A DNA stretch of 60,847 nt from an uncultured Verrucomicrobiales bacterium (GCA_937922595.1 CALAIY010000079.1:1-60847); one strand, 5' to 3'. Counted from the stretch's first letter, positions 27,568-36,269 are shown. A program made the numbers and translations. Notes: generated by a model from the letters alone, not told the origin.

Positions 27568-27825
27568 TCAGAGACGGAAAACGATGCGGCCTTTGGTCGG
27601 ATCGTATGGAGACATTTCCATCTTCACGCGGTCGCCCGTCACAAGACGGATGAAACGCTTACGCATCTTTCCTGAGATGTGTGCCAGGATCTCGTGGCCA
27701 TCGGTTCCATCAATGGTTACTCGAAACATTGTGCCGGCCAAGACCGACGCAATAGTGCCTTCCACCTCGACTGCCTTATCGGCACTCTTAGGTTTTCTTC
27801 CAAATTTCTTACGTCCGCGCCTCAT
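27568..27825 (-). CDS. infA: Translation initiation factor IF-1
   Basis: An 85-residue OB-fold protein that binds the 30S A site with IF-2 and IF-3. The conserved core starts at VEVEGTIASVLAGTMFRVTI (about residue 19) and continues EILAHISGKMRKRFIRLVTG and DRVKMEMSPYD to the C-terminus KGRIVFRL. Typical bacterial IF-1 has 71-73 residues, and this one has about 13 extra basic N-terminal residues (MRRGRKKFGRKPKS). The gene is divergent from the lipid kinase with 75 bases between starts. Confidence 0.95.
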   Translation of the reverse strand: MRRGRKKFGRKPKSADKAVEVEGTIASVLAGTMFRVTIDGTDGHEILAHISGKMRKRFIRLVTGDRVKMEMSPYDPTKGRIVFRL

Positions 27826-27900
27826 AAAATAAAATTTCCCCGATTTGCAGGGGCAGCCATCATCCCCGTTTTTGTTGGTAATTCAACGGAAAAGTGTGCA

Positions 27901-28827
27901 ATGCCTATCCAAGTGTCAGACTCTCCCATTCCAATTCCGGTAATTATCAACCCGAGCGCCCGGAGCAATCGTTCAGGAAACCTCGTCGAAAAGGTCGCCG
28001 CGCTCTCGCCGTTGATCGAAATTCACGAGACGCGAGCCGCCGGGCACGCGGGAGAATTGGCCGAGGGCTTTGCCCGTCAAGGTGTCCCGCTCATCGTTGC
28101 TGCCGGGGGCGATGGCACAATCAATGAGGTGGCGAATGGGCTTGCCCATGGAGGCTTGGAAAACGGCACCAGACTCGGGATCATTCCCACTGGCACGATG
28201 AACGTCTTTTCGGTGGAACTCGGTTTGCCTCCGTCTCTTTTTCTGAAGAAATGCTGGGAAGTCATCGCTGGCGATCACGAGGTCGAAGTCGATCTATGGA
28301 AGGCGAACGAGCATTATTTTGTGCAGCTAGCAGGGATCGGTCTCGATGCTCAGGCGATTAAAGAGACTAGCTGGAGCCTTAAGCGAGTCATTGGCCCCTT
28401 CAGCTACTTGCTCTCGCTTGTTGGTGTTCTGCGCGACAAGGCGCCTGTGATTAATGTGAAGGGAATCGAGGGGCGTGAATACACTGGGGCATTCGTCTTG
28501 GTGGGAAACGGCCAGCGCTATGGCGGGCCGTTTAAATTTTTCCGATCAGCGACGAATTGCGATGGCTTGCTCGATGTCATCGTCGTGCAGGGACAAGGAG
28601 TCTCCGAAATTGCGGAACTCTTCAAGGCTGCCGGGATCAATGCTTTCGACGACGCCGAGGACGTCCAGTATTTTCAGACCAAGGAACTCACCGTCACCAG
28701 CGGAACCAGCACTGAGGTGTCTCTGGAAGTAGACGGAGACCATATCGGCTCAACGCCGGTCACTTTCCGCCATGCGGAGCATTCGCTGATCGTAAAGGCG
28801 CCGAAGAACCGCTTTGCTGGTCTTTAA
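27901..28827 (+). CDS. Diacylglycerol kinase family lipid kinase
   Basis: A 308-residue cytoplasmic enzyme of the DAGK_cat family (YegS/BmrU/DgkB type). It opens with VIINPSARSNRSGNL (about residue 15), carries the catalytic nucleotide loop VAAGGDGTINEVANGLAHG (about 63-80) and GIIPTGTMNVFSVEL (about 92-106), and in the C-terminal beta-sandwich GFVL-like and GGPFKFFRSATNCDGLLDVI (about 205-224). It phosphorylates diacylglycerol or a related lipid. The start at 27901 (MPIQVSDSPIP) fits the domain edge. An upstream in-frame start would overlap infA. Its stop shares TTAA with that of the convergent DUF4870 gene. Confidence 0.92.
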   Translation: MPIQVSDSPIPIPVIINPSARSNRSGNLVEKVAALSPLIEIHETRAAGHAGELAEGFARQGVPLIVAAGGDGTINEVANGLAHGGLENGTRLGIIPTGTMNVFSVELGLPPSLFLKKCWEVIAGDHEVEVDLWKANEHYFVQLAGIGLDAQAIKETSWSLKRVIGPFSYLLSLVGVLRDKAPVINVKGIEGREYTGAFVLVGNGQRYGGPFKFFRSATNCDGLLDVIVVQGQGVSEIAELFKAAGINAFDDAEDVQYFQTKELTVTSGTSTEVSLEVDGDHIGSTPVTFRHAEHSLIVKAPKNRFAGL

Positions 28828-29282
28828 GCGAAGAGCCTAAAGAAATCGATCGTGAGCGGGTATTTGTAGGTTTGTCCTCTACTGGCGGCTTTTGCTGCCA
28901 GAATTGGGAAAAGGAGTCCCAAAATCCAGAGTGCACCGCCAACTACGGCTCCAAGAGGAACCATGATGATAGCTCCGAATCCTAGCGTGACAAAGGAGAA
29001 GACAATTGCGATAATTGCGAAGGCGAACGCATAGAGGAGAAGTGAAAGGTGAAAGTTCACCGCGTCCTTTCCGTGCCCATCGATCTTGGGCATGATGTCT
29101 TTTTTCATCTGCCAAATGACGATGGGGGCAACAAGCCCTATGAGAGGGGTGGCCGTGAGGACGTAGCTCGAGAGCCCGGATAGATGGAGCCACATGCTCC
29201 AATTTCGGAGATCTGCGTCCTGTGAGGGAAGATGCTGCAGTGGGGGAGAGGGGCTTGGCGGTGGCATTTCATCGTTTTCCAT
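28824..29282 (-). CDS. DUF4870-type membrane protein
   Basis: A 152-residue inner-membrane protein. After a Pro-rich cytoplasmic N-terminus (about 25 residues) come three or four hydrophobic segments: LSSYVLTATPLIGLVAPIVI (about 37-57), LLLYAFAFAIIAIVFSFVT (about 83-102) and IIMVPLGAVVGGALWILGLL (about 107-127). Between the first two lies the family signature IMPKIDGHGKDAVNFHLSLL (about 66-85). DUF4870/Tic20-like proteins are widespread with no established role. It is convergent with the lipid kinase. Confidence 0.85.
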   Translation of the reverse strand: MENDEMPPPSPSPPLQHLPSQDADLRNWSMWLHLSGLSSYVLTATPLIGLVAPIVIWQMKKDIMPKIDGHGKDAVNFHLSLLLYAFAFAIIAIVFSFVTLGFGAIIMVPLGAVVGGALWILGLLFPILAAKAASRGQTYKYPLTIDFFRLFA

Positions 29283-29371
29283 TCCGTCATACTACCCAAA
29301 TTCTGAATTACAGGGTATTATAAAAAGCGATCCCATTTCGATGGGCGTTCTTCCTCTATGTCTGAAAACAA

Positions 29372-29395
29372 AAAAGCCGCCTTGCGGCGGCTTTT
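29372..29395. terminator. Bidirectional terminator upstream of tRNA-Glu
   Basis: AAAAGCCGCC (29372-29381), loop TTGC (29382-29385), GGCGGCTTTT (29386-29395). A-run on one side, T-run on the other. It lies 6 bases past the 3' end of the minus-strand tRNA gene, so it would terminate that transcript. Confidence 0.85.
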
Positions 29396-29401
29396 AAGAG
29401 A

Positions 29402-29477
29402 TGGCGACCCGTACGGGACTTGAACCCGTGTTGCCGCCGTGAAAGGGCGGAGTCCTAGACCGCTAGACGAACGGGTC
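29402..29477 (-). tRNA. tRNA-Glu (UUC anticodon)
   Basis: The gene reads on the minus strand from GACCCGTTCG at 29477. The acceptor stem GACCCGT pairs with ACGGGTC, the anticodon stem CCGCC/GGCGG closes the loop CTTTCAC (anticodon TTC), and the T-arm carries GGTTCAAGTCC. The CCA tail is encoded (complement of TGG at 29402-29404). The D-arm has TCTAGCGGTCTAGGA. Cloverleaf pairing is complete by inspection. It is transcribed alone towards the terminator. Confidence 0.96.
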
Positions 29478-29629
29478 ATCGTTTGTCGTTCGCTTACAGG
29501 ATTCGGAAATCTTGCTCGCGGCGGGACGAGATTTTTAGCGAGGGATGAGGGTCGTGCAAGAGCTTTTGATTGGAAAAATGCAATTAATCGAATTAAGGGC
29601 GGAAACACTTAAGATCTCCGTAATATACA

Positions 29630-29658
29630 TTGACACTAATAAAGGGTATAATTATGAT
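29630..29658 (+). promoter_or_regulatory. Strong sigma-70 promoter giving a nearly leaderless mRNA
   Basis: TTGACA (29630-29635), exactly 17 bases, then TATGAT (29653-29658). The ATG of the ankyrin-repeat lipoprotein is at 29667, only 8 bases after the -10 box, so transcription should start at or within a base or two of the start codon. A TATAAT at 29647-29652 is only 11 bases from the -35 and is probably not used. Confidence 0.65.
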
Positions 29659-29666
29659 AGAGGGCT

Positions 29667-31196
29667 ATGAATCCCCTTATTTATCGTCCTGTGGTTATCG
29701 GTGTCTCCAGTATTCTTGGTGTCGCGCTGGTCTCGTGTAGCGATCCTCAAGAGAAAGCTGCGATGGAGCTAGAGGGGGAAGGGTTTTCATTCAGTGTGAG
29801 TGATTTTCTACGGGCGGCTGCCGAGGGGGAGGCTGCTCCGGTGCTGGATTCCTTTTTTACAGCAGGAATGGCAGTGGATTCGGCTGATGCGGCTGGGCGG
29901 ACTGCATTGCTCAAGGCGGTGGAGGCGGGGCACATCGGGACGGCGAATTATCTCATCGAGAAGGGGGCGAATGTGAATCACGTCACGGCGTCAGGAGAGT
30001 TTCCTCTTTTTGTCGCTGTGAAGCTGGGGGATGATCAGTTGGTAAAAGCGCTTCTTGCGGCTGGTGCGGATCCGCGGATGAAAAAAGGAAGGCTTACGCC
30101 GCTAATGGAGGCTGCTGCGGGGAAGCATCCAAAGATTGCGGAAAGGCTCGTGGCGTCAGCTAATCACAGTGAGCTTGATCTTGCTCTTCAGTTTGCTGCT
30201 GATGCAGGGAGTGCCTCGGTTGTTGATTTGCTGCTCACGCGTGGAGCAAGTGTGTTTGCTCGCAGTCCGCAGAATAGAACAGCTCTCATGTATGCTGCCG
30301 CACAGGGGAATATGGATGTCGTGAGATTGCTCCTGAAAAATGGTGCGAATCGATATGCGCTCGACGGTGAGGATCAGACGGCGGCGGCGATGGCTCAATC
30401 TTCCGGGCATTCTGAAATTGCTGGTTTTCTAAATGATCCTGAGTCGGACGTGACTCCGCTGACGGGTTATCCAGAGGGTGATCCTCGAGCTGCTCTGCTT
30501 GCGGTAGCAAATGCTGCGATGGGATCGATGACGGGCGGCGGAACGTCATCCTCGGCGCCGACGATTGGGGCTGGTGGATTTAATGCGTCGCAATCACGTC
30601 AAGTGGGCCGCATTCCCGCTCAGGATCTACCAAGGCTCGATGGGGCATCAGTGGTGCTTCCGGAGAGGGTGGGTAAGCAGGTGAACTCCATTAACTCTAT
30701 GGCGCGCCTTCACTCCTACAATGAGCAGCAACTTCCAGTGATGCTGGAGACCGTCGCAAAAGATGGCTCTGGCGCAGAGATTCGTCAGCTTTCGGGAGGG
30801 GCTCCTGATTCTCCTGCGCAGGTGAAGGTAAAGCCTGGGAAGGTGATTCCGGGCACGGACTTAAAAGTGGTTGGTGTGGAGCGGAAGTTTATCCACAGCA
30901 AGCAGGGGAAGGGTGAGCTGGTTGATGTTTCCCAAATGGTCGTTGAGTCCGAGCGATCGGGGCGCCGACACCTTGTGGTAAGGGGGGTTCCTGCGAAATC
31001 GAGTGATACCTATGCGACGGTGGGCTTCGGGAATGGTGAAGTGTTTGATGCTCGCCCGCAGGATGAGTTCCGGGTGGTGGGCGACGCTGCTGCTCGCTAC
31101 CGGATGGTGGATGTGAGACCTACTCAGTTTGTTATGGAAAATCTTGAGACGGGAGAGACGATTACTGTTGGGCGCGGTGGAGTCGTGAGCCGGTAA
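29667..31196 (+). CDS. Ankyrin-repeat lipoprotein
   Basis: A 509-residue exported protein with a lipobox ALVSC (about residues 20-24) after a hydrophobic stretch. Residues 45-260 hold five or so ankyrin repeats: DAAGRTALLKAVEAGHIGTA, GANVNHVTASGEFPLFVAVK, LTPLMEAAAGKHPKI, NRTALMYAAAQGNMDVVRLL and the last at DGEDQTAAAMAQSSGHSEIA. The rest (about 300-509) is a beta-rich domain with VKVKPGKVIPGTDLKVVGVE and EVFDARPQDEFRVVGDAAAR, ending in TGETITVGRGGV, the type of small beta-domain found in pilus-assembly or envelope proteins. It would sit on the inner or outer membrane facing the periplasm. Partner unknown. The promoter is unusually strong, and the gene ends 10 bases from the convergent M50 gene. 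Confidence 0.8.
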   Translation: MNPLIYRPVVIGVSSILGVALVSCSDPQEKAAMELEGEGFSFSVSDFLRAAAEGEAAPVLDSFFTAGMAVDSADAAGRTALLKAVEAGHIGTANYLIEKGANVNHVTASGEFPLFVAVKLGDDQLVKALLAAGADPRMKKGRLTPLMEAAAGKHPKIAERLVASANHSELDLALQFAADAGSASVVDLLLTRGASVFARSPQNRTALMYAAAQGNMDVVRLLLKNGANRYALDGEDQTAAAMAQSSGHSEIAGFLNDPESDVTPLTGYPEGDPRAALLAVANAAMGSMTGGGTSSSAPTIGAGGFNASQSRQVGRIPAQDLPRLDGASVVLPERVGKQVNSINSMARLHSYNEQQLPVMLETVAKDGSGAEIRQLSGGAPDSPAQVKVKPGKVIPGTDLKVVGVERKFIHSKQGKGELVDVSQMVVESERSGRRHLVVRGVPAKSSDTYATVGFGNGEVFDARPQDEFRVVGDAAARYRMVDVRPTQFVMENLETGETITVGRGGVVSR

Positions 31197-31206
31197 GCGG
31201 CTCTCT

Positions 31207-33042
31207 CTAGCCTTTTGAGACGACTTTGGGCTGCGTGTAGCGATGTGGATTCGCTGCGGCGGTGGATGGTACGAGATCCTTGCTGGGCTGAATTTGCGCA
31301 GGTCTTGTCGGAATCGCGCGTGTCATGGCGGAGTCTTTTGGTGCGGCTGCATCCACGGTGAAGGTGAGTGCTCCGAGGGCTAAGAGAAGTGCGGCGGTGT
31401 GTGTAAGGCAGAATCCGACAAGTGACGGGTCTGAGAGTGGCTTGGATTGCGATCTTCCGCAGACCCAGGCGATTCCTGAGGCTAATTGTTTTGGGTGAAG
31501 GCGAGCAACGAAGGGGGAGCATGTCTTGCTTAATACGGCAGCGACATCTTCGGCGCCGATTTTCCCCGCTGGATTTACTGGGCTTTCGCCGAGGGAATTA
31601 TTCGTGCGGAAGCGGCGATAGCTGCTGGGAAGGCAGATGAGTGCGAAAACTGCTGCTGCGACATAGGTGGCGGGGTTTCCTGATGCAATTGCCGCCCAAA
31701 TTAAGGCGACCGTAAGTGCAGCTCCTGCAGTGACGTCGGTAAGTGTGCGGCGGTAGCCGAATGCGTAGTGAATTGCCCAGCCGCCATCCAGTGGGGTGAT
31801 TGGGAGTAGGGAGATTCCGTTTAGGATTACGAATACAGTGCCGACAGTTGCGTAGGTGTTGCCAAATCCAAAGTGAGCAAGGGCAATTGCCGCCAGGCCA
31901 ATAGCTAGGCCTGGTATTGGGCCGGAAAGGGCTACGACTGTTTTTCGCCAAGCGGCGAGCTGTTCCCGGACGGGCTCTGGATTGTTTGGGATGAATGGAA
32001 AGATTAGTGTTCGCGGATCATTGTATCTTGTGAGCTTCATTGCGAGATAGTGGCCAAGCTCGTGGATGCAAAGGGCGGCGAGGAATAGGCCGAGGACGAG
32101 CTGTAGGTTGCTCGCGTTGACGATTCCCCAGGTGGTAGTCGCTGCGGCGAAGAGGGATGCGGTCGTCAGAAGTGAAACCCAGCCGATGTGGCGGCCGGTG
32201 AGAGTCTGAATTTGCTGCAGGAGTGAGCGAGCGTCTTCTGGGGCTACGGCGATCGGCTGCCGGCCGCGGCGAGCGCGAATTCCTGTTGGCGGTGGGGGCA
32301 CTGGCAGGAAGTCCTGTGGAAGTGGGGATGGAAAAACGGTGCCGGCATTGATTGCGGCGCGTATGGCGGTGTCGTGCAGTAGCTCTGGGCAATGGGGGAC
32401 ACTTGCTTCCGATGGGGTGATGGCGACGCCCTCTAGATCGGTTTTAAGCACTGCGGCGCGGTGCCTCTCCCAGAGGTCGAGAATTCCTACTGAGGGGTGG
32501 CTCGAGACTTTCCAGTTTTTAGGGTAGCTAAAATTGATTTCTCCAGAGCTAGTGATGGCGTAGGTGCCATCGGAGAGGGGGGTATAAAATGATACGGTAA
32601 GGCTCCGCTTGAGGTCGCTTCTAGCGCCCCTGCTGGAGGCGTGGCGCTGTACGCGGGCGGTAACGGTTCCGCTGGAGTGTCCTACAGTGACGCGATGGAG
32701 GCTTTCGCCGCTAAGTGGGCGCTGGAGTGCGTGGCAGACGATGCCGCGCATATCGAAGCCGATCCGATTTAATTTTACGAGCGTGGGCTCAAAGGCTGCG
32801 CGCTCGGCAGTTCCAAAGGTGGATGGGTGAACTCGAAAGGGGATGAGTGAGGTTACGAGCGGCTCACACAGGAGATTTCTATTGCTCGGCTTGAACGGCG
32901 CAAGTGGGGTTGCGCATCGGGCGAGGTTTTTTTGCAACAGTGTTGCTGAGTCACTAGACCGAACCTTGCTCTTGAGTTGGGCGACTGAGCTGTGTGCCCA
33001 CGAATTGGATTGCTCCGACTGTGAATGAGATAGAATCTCCAT
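31207..33042 (-). CDS. M50 (site-2 protease family) membrane metalloprotease
   Basis: A 611-residue protein. The zinc motif HELGH is at residues 327-331 inside a hydrophobic helix (LGLFLAALCIHELGHYLAMK). The third ligand is offered by ITPLDGGWAIHYA (DGG at 419-421) in a later helix. About six membrane segments lie between residues 285 and 455, with two more near 540-565. The first 260 residues are soluble and match nothing I recognise. The family cleaves membrane-embedded substrates such as anti-sigma factors. It is convergent with the ankyrin lipoprotein gene and lies downstream of the DUF3857 gene on the same strand. The long N-terminal domain is unusual. Confidence 0.8.
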   Translation of the reverse strand: MEILSHSQSEQSNSWAHSSVAQLKSKVRSSDSATLLQKNLARCATPLAPFKPSNRNLLCEPLVTSLIPFRVHPSTFGTAERAAFEPTLVKLNRIGFDMRGIVCHALQRPLSGESLHRVTVGHSSGTVTARVQRHASSRGARSDLKRSLTVSFYTPLSDGTYAITSSGEINFSYPKNWKVSSHPSVGILDLWERHRAAVLKTDLEGVAITPSEASVPHCPELLHDTAIRAAINAGTVFPSPLPQDFLPVPPPPTGIRARRGRQPIAVAPEDARSLLQQIQTLTGRHIGWVSLLTTASLFAAATTTWGIVNASNLQLVLGLFLAALCIHELGHYLAMKLTRYNDPRTLIFPFIPNNPEPVREQLAAWRKTVVALSGPIPGLAIGLAAIALAHFGFGNTYATVGTVFVILNGISLLPITPLDGGWAIHYAFGYRRTLTDVTAGAALTVALIWAAIASGNPATYVAAAVFALICLPSSYRRFRTNNSLGESPVNPAGKIGAEDVAAVLSKTCSPFVARLHPKQLASGIAWVCGRSQSKPLSDPSLVGFCLTHTAALLLALGALTFTVDAAAPKDSAMTRAIPTRPAQIQPSKDLVPSTAAANPHRYTQPKVVSKG

Positions 33043-33115
33043 TCACCATAAATACAGGCAAATAAGAGCCTCGCAAGTGATAATTGAGAAATAATACAAT
33101 TATGAGAATTAAGAG

Positions 33116-33132
33116 TGAGAATTAAATTCTCA
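33116..33132. promoter_or_regulatory. Perfect palindrome with neighbouring half-sites upstream of the M50 gene
   Basis: TGAGAATT, one central A, AATTCTCA: 17 bases, perfectly symmetric (33116-33132). Another TGAGAATT lies at 33103-33110 and a TGAGAA at 33085-33090 in an AT-rich stretch. This lies upstream of the M50 gene start (33042, minus) and downstream of the DUF3857 stop (33162). It could be an operator for a dimeric repressor, or the hairpin could help end the upstream transcript. Confidence 0.35.
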
Positions 33133-33161
33133 AGCTGGGGGCTCTACTCTGTGCTTTTATA

Positions 33162-36100
33162 TTATTTCGATGGCTTAGGGTTTTCTGCGTTTTGTGCCCG
33201 GATTCGAAAAAGTTCGGATTCCTCTGTGTTTCCAGCCGCTTCATGCAGGGTGGAGAGGAGTAGGAGAGTCTCGGCATCTTCCTTTGTTGGGTCGAGTGAG
33301 CGTTCGGCTGTGCGAATCGCGTTCTGGGTGTCGCCGTCTCGTTGGAGAGTTTTAGCGAGAGCGATTGCGATCATTGAGCTTTTTGGGAATCGGCGATGCG
33401 CATCTTCGAGGGCGTCTTTGGCGAGTATTCGATTTCCTCGCAGCTCGTAAATTTTTGTGAGAGCTAAAGTGCTGTCTATATCGTCGGGCTCAGCTTTGAG
33501 GACGCGCCTATAGAGGATTTCTGCCCTTTCTGTATTTCCTTCTTTTACGTAAATTTTAGCGAGATCTCGTTTTGGCTCAACTTCCGAACCGTCTAGTGAA
33601 ATTGATTTCTCAAGGTGAGGGATGGCTTCTTTGCCTTTGCTCGCGGCGAAGAGGGCTTTCCCTAAAATGGCGTTTCCGCCGGAGTGATTTGGGAAGGTGA
33701 CGACAGCTTCACGCGCGAGCTTAATCGCTTTTTCCGTGTCGTCTTGGCGGAGGGCGAAGGTTGCTCGGAGAGTCGCGAGGTCGGGGTTCCGAGGAAAGTC
33801 TTTCGCAAGATCATCAAGAAGTTTTAGTGCTGACGGTAAGTCGCTTTTGGCTGCGGCTTGAGAGGCGGCGACGAATCGGGTGTCTTTTGAGATTGTTTTA
33901 TAGCTTGCGACTGAGCTGGTGTCGACTGCGTCCTTACGAGTCTTGGACTTGCTTGCCTGGGAGACAAATCCGCCTGCGATGATCGTGCCTAAGGCGACGA
34001 TCAGAATGAGCTTTATTGGCCCTCCGCGGGACTCTGCATTTTTCCATCGCTCCATTTTGGAGCCTTGTTCGCTGGCGAGCCTATCAGAGTCGATGTTTCT
34101 GGTATCACGAGAGGGGCGAGGTTTGGTGGATTTTGGCGTTGGGCTAAGTATTTCATCGTCTTCGATGGAGCCTAGGCCAATTTCTCCTTCGGTATCGACG
34201 TCTCGAAGCTGGGTGAGTGGGGCGAGTCCGGCGGGGAGGCCAGTTTTTCGGTTCGCCAGGCCGGCGCGGGTGGAAATTTTGGAAGCCCCGCGTGGAGATA
34301 CTGAACCTGGCGCTTTTTGTTTGAAGGCAAATCCCCTGGCTAGAGGGATGGGGATGATGACTGAAAGGGTGCTTTTGATCTGCTCCAGCGCTTCGTTGTG
34401 GGCGTTCAGATCGGCGGGTTTTATGTGGTCGGAAAGAGACTCGTATGTGTAGCGAATCTCTGCGCCAGTGAGGCGGGTCTCTGTATCGAGGGTGAATTTG
34501 AATCCTGGAGCTTCAATTTCGATGGGCTCTAATGGGAGATCAGTGATACCGTTTGCCTCAATCTCGATCGTCTGATGGATCTTTTTTGGATGGGCGATTG
34601 CGAGCGGTGCAGTTCGCCCAAGTTCGGTCGATGGGGGGAGTGCAGTGGAAATGAAATGCGCTTTCGTGGGGAACAGGACGGTTTCCCCAGAAGCATCGGG
34701 ATTGCCAAAATGGTTGATATTGAAAACATCGGTCAAGGCAAAGGAGGAGATGCCGTAAGGCTCTTCAGCATGCTGTTGCGGCTCTCCTTTGCGCAAAGCT
34801 CCTGGGTAGAGGGCGGAGTAGTGGCTGGCTCGGTGAGATGCTGCACGGGCAGCGCCCTCTGAATGCACGTTGGATCTGAGTCGATCAGCTTCTCCTCCAG
34901 TTGCGAGGATTCGGGATGTAAGGGTGGGATCAAGTGAGCGATGGGCGAGGAAGAAGTGCTCTACAATCTCAAGCCGGTCTTCACCGGCACTTCCGGAGCG
35001 CAGGGTGGTAATGTTTTTTGTGTCCGGAGTGATTGGGAGACCGCTACGGTATTCTGGGAGGGATTGTTGGCGAAGCGTTCCTCCTTGCTCCGCGAGAGTG
35101 GGGTCGATCCAGAGAATGGATCCTCCAAGATGGATCTCGACGATTGCGTGATCAAAAACGGTAGAAGAAGGGAGGATGTCGGAAAGGCGTTGGCGGAGAT
35201 CGCGGTTGAGCAGGATGATTTTTGCATCAGAACCGAGTCTGCGGAGTATTTCTGCGAGCAGTGCGCTTTGATCCAAGGAATCGCCCATGCGCCGAGAAAG
35301 CGTTTGCTCGGGAGGGGTAGGGGGGAGGATGCCGAGGGGAGCTCCTGATGGGTGGTCGTGAATGGAGTCTTGAACGAAGGAGACGGCGAGCCGGGCTGCT
35401 TCGGAGGAATCACCAACAGAATCTTCTCGGATTTGGGCTACTCGGGCATCAAGTGCTGGTGTGTCATCATTGGCGGGAGCTGTGGATTCCCAATTTTCAT
35501 GGATTGCCTGAGCTACGTGCGCCCATGAATCGAAGGTGCTGGTCTGAATCCAGGGCGATGCGGGATACCAGGACGGCCGATTCTGCGTAGGCTCTACCGC
35601 AGGGATGTTGGAAAACTCCCACGAGAGAATGAGGACATCGTCTTCGATGATCATCTCGGGAGCTGGGACGTCGGCTGAGGTGCGGTGGTGAACGTCTGAT
35701 CCAGGAAAACCGCTCACACGGATTCGTGAATATGCCACTGGCTTGCCACCACCGAAATAATTAAAGGTCGTTTGATGCTTTTCTCTCAGCGGGGGAGTGT
35801 GCTCGATGATTGAGTAGGCAAAATCAATGCTATCGCCGACTCTGAGATCTTCGATGAGGGCACTCGAGGAGACACGACCGTCTTTTATCCTCCGTTCCGC
35901 ATCCGTCTCGAAAAAGCTTGAGTGAAAAGAGATTTCATTCGTCCGGTCAATTTCTTTGCCGTCACGTAATACCGTGATGTGATGAATTGTCAGCGATTCG
36001 AAAAGGGGCTGAAAAATGACTTCTAGCCGCGATCCTGTATTTGCGCCCTGTGGGGTTCCAAACGAAGCGACTGTCCTTCGGAAAATTGCTTGTTCGCTAG

Positions 36101-36269
36101 CGTTTGCTTGGATGTCTTCGATTACCAAGGTTACCGGCTCGCCAGGATGCGGAGAGCCATCGGGTGAGATTGATGGTGTGGTAATCCAATCGGGTAGTGG
36201 AGCGTTATGGATTGTTGGAGGGCCTGCGAGAGCCTCGGAAACTCTACTAGGGGCGGGAGCGGATGACAT
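33162..36269 (-). CDS. DUF3857/transglutaminase-like/TPR protein with an internal membrane helix
   Basis: A 1035-residue protein. Residues 50-250 resemble DUF3857 (IHHITVLRDGKEIDRTNEIS, LRVGDSIDFAYSIIEHTPP). Residues 260-400 resemble the transglutaminase core, where the His (VFDHAIVEIH, 374) and Asp (WIDPT, 389) are kept but the usual GDCKDK cysteine is Ser (GDSLDQSALLAEILRRLG, S331). It should therefore be inactive as a cysteine enzyme. A hydrophobic helix (KLILIVALGTIIAGGFVSQA) lies near residue 755. From about 785 to 1030 TPR repeats follow (DLPSALKLLDDLAKDFPRNP, AIKLAREAVVTFPNHSGGNA, AEILYRRVLKAEPDDIDSTL). No N-terminal signal peptide is seen, so topology is unclear. Role unknown, probably a scaffold. 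Confidence 0.75.
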   Translation of the reverse strand: MSSAPAPSRVSEALAGPPTIHNAPLPDWITTPSISPDGSPHPGEPVTLVIEDIQANASEQAIFRRTVASFGTPQGANTGSRLEVIFQPLFESLTIHHITVLRDGKEIDRTNEISFHSSFFETDAERRIKDGRVSSSALIEDLRVGDSIDFAYSIIEHTPPLREKHQTTFNYFGGGKPVAYSRIRVSGFPGSDVHHRTSADVPAPEMIIEDDVLILSWEFSNIPAVEPTQNRPSWYPASPWIQTSTFDSWAHVAQAIHENWESTAPANDDTPALDARVAQIREDSVGDSSEAARLAVSFVQDSIHDHPSGAPLGILPPTPPEQTLSRRMGDSLDQSALLAEILRRLGSDAKIILLNRDLRQRLSDILPSSTVFDHAIVEIHLGGSILWIDPTLAEQGGTLRQQSLPEYRSGLPITPDTKNITTLRSGSAGEDRLEIVEHFFLAHRSLDPTLTSRILATGGEADRLRSNVHSEGAARAASHRASHYSALYPGALRKGEPQQHAEEPYGISSFALTDVFNINHFGNPDASGETVLFPTKAHFISTALPPSTELGRTAPLAIAHPKKIHQTIEIEANGITDLPLEPIEIEAPGFKFTLDTETRLTGAEIRYTYESLSDHIKPADLNAHNEALEQIKSTLSVIIPIPLARGFAFKQKAPGSVSPRGASKISTRAGLANRKTGLPAGLAPLTQLRDVDTEGEIGLGSIEDDEILSPTPKSTKPRPSRDTRNIDSDRLASEQGSKMERWKNAESRGGPIKLILIVALGTIIAGGFVSQASKSKTRKDAVDTSSVASYKTISKDTRFVAASQAAAKSDLPSALKLLDDLAKDFPRNPDLATLRATFALRQDDTEKAIKLAREAVVTFPNHSGGNAILGKALFAASKGKEAIPHLEKSISLDGSEVEPKRDLAKIYVKEGNTERAEILYRRVLKAEPDDIDSTLALTKIYELRGNRILAKDALEDAHRRFPKSSMIAIALAKTLQRDGDTQNAIRTAERSLDPTKEDAETLLLLSTLHEAAGNTEESELFRIRAQNAENPKPSK

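Noticed and set aside
29647-29652. TATAAT as the -10 of the ankyrin-gene promoter
   Set aside because: It is only 11 bases from TTGACA. The TATGAT 17 bases away fits far better.
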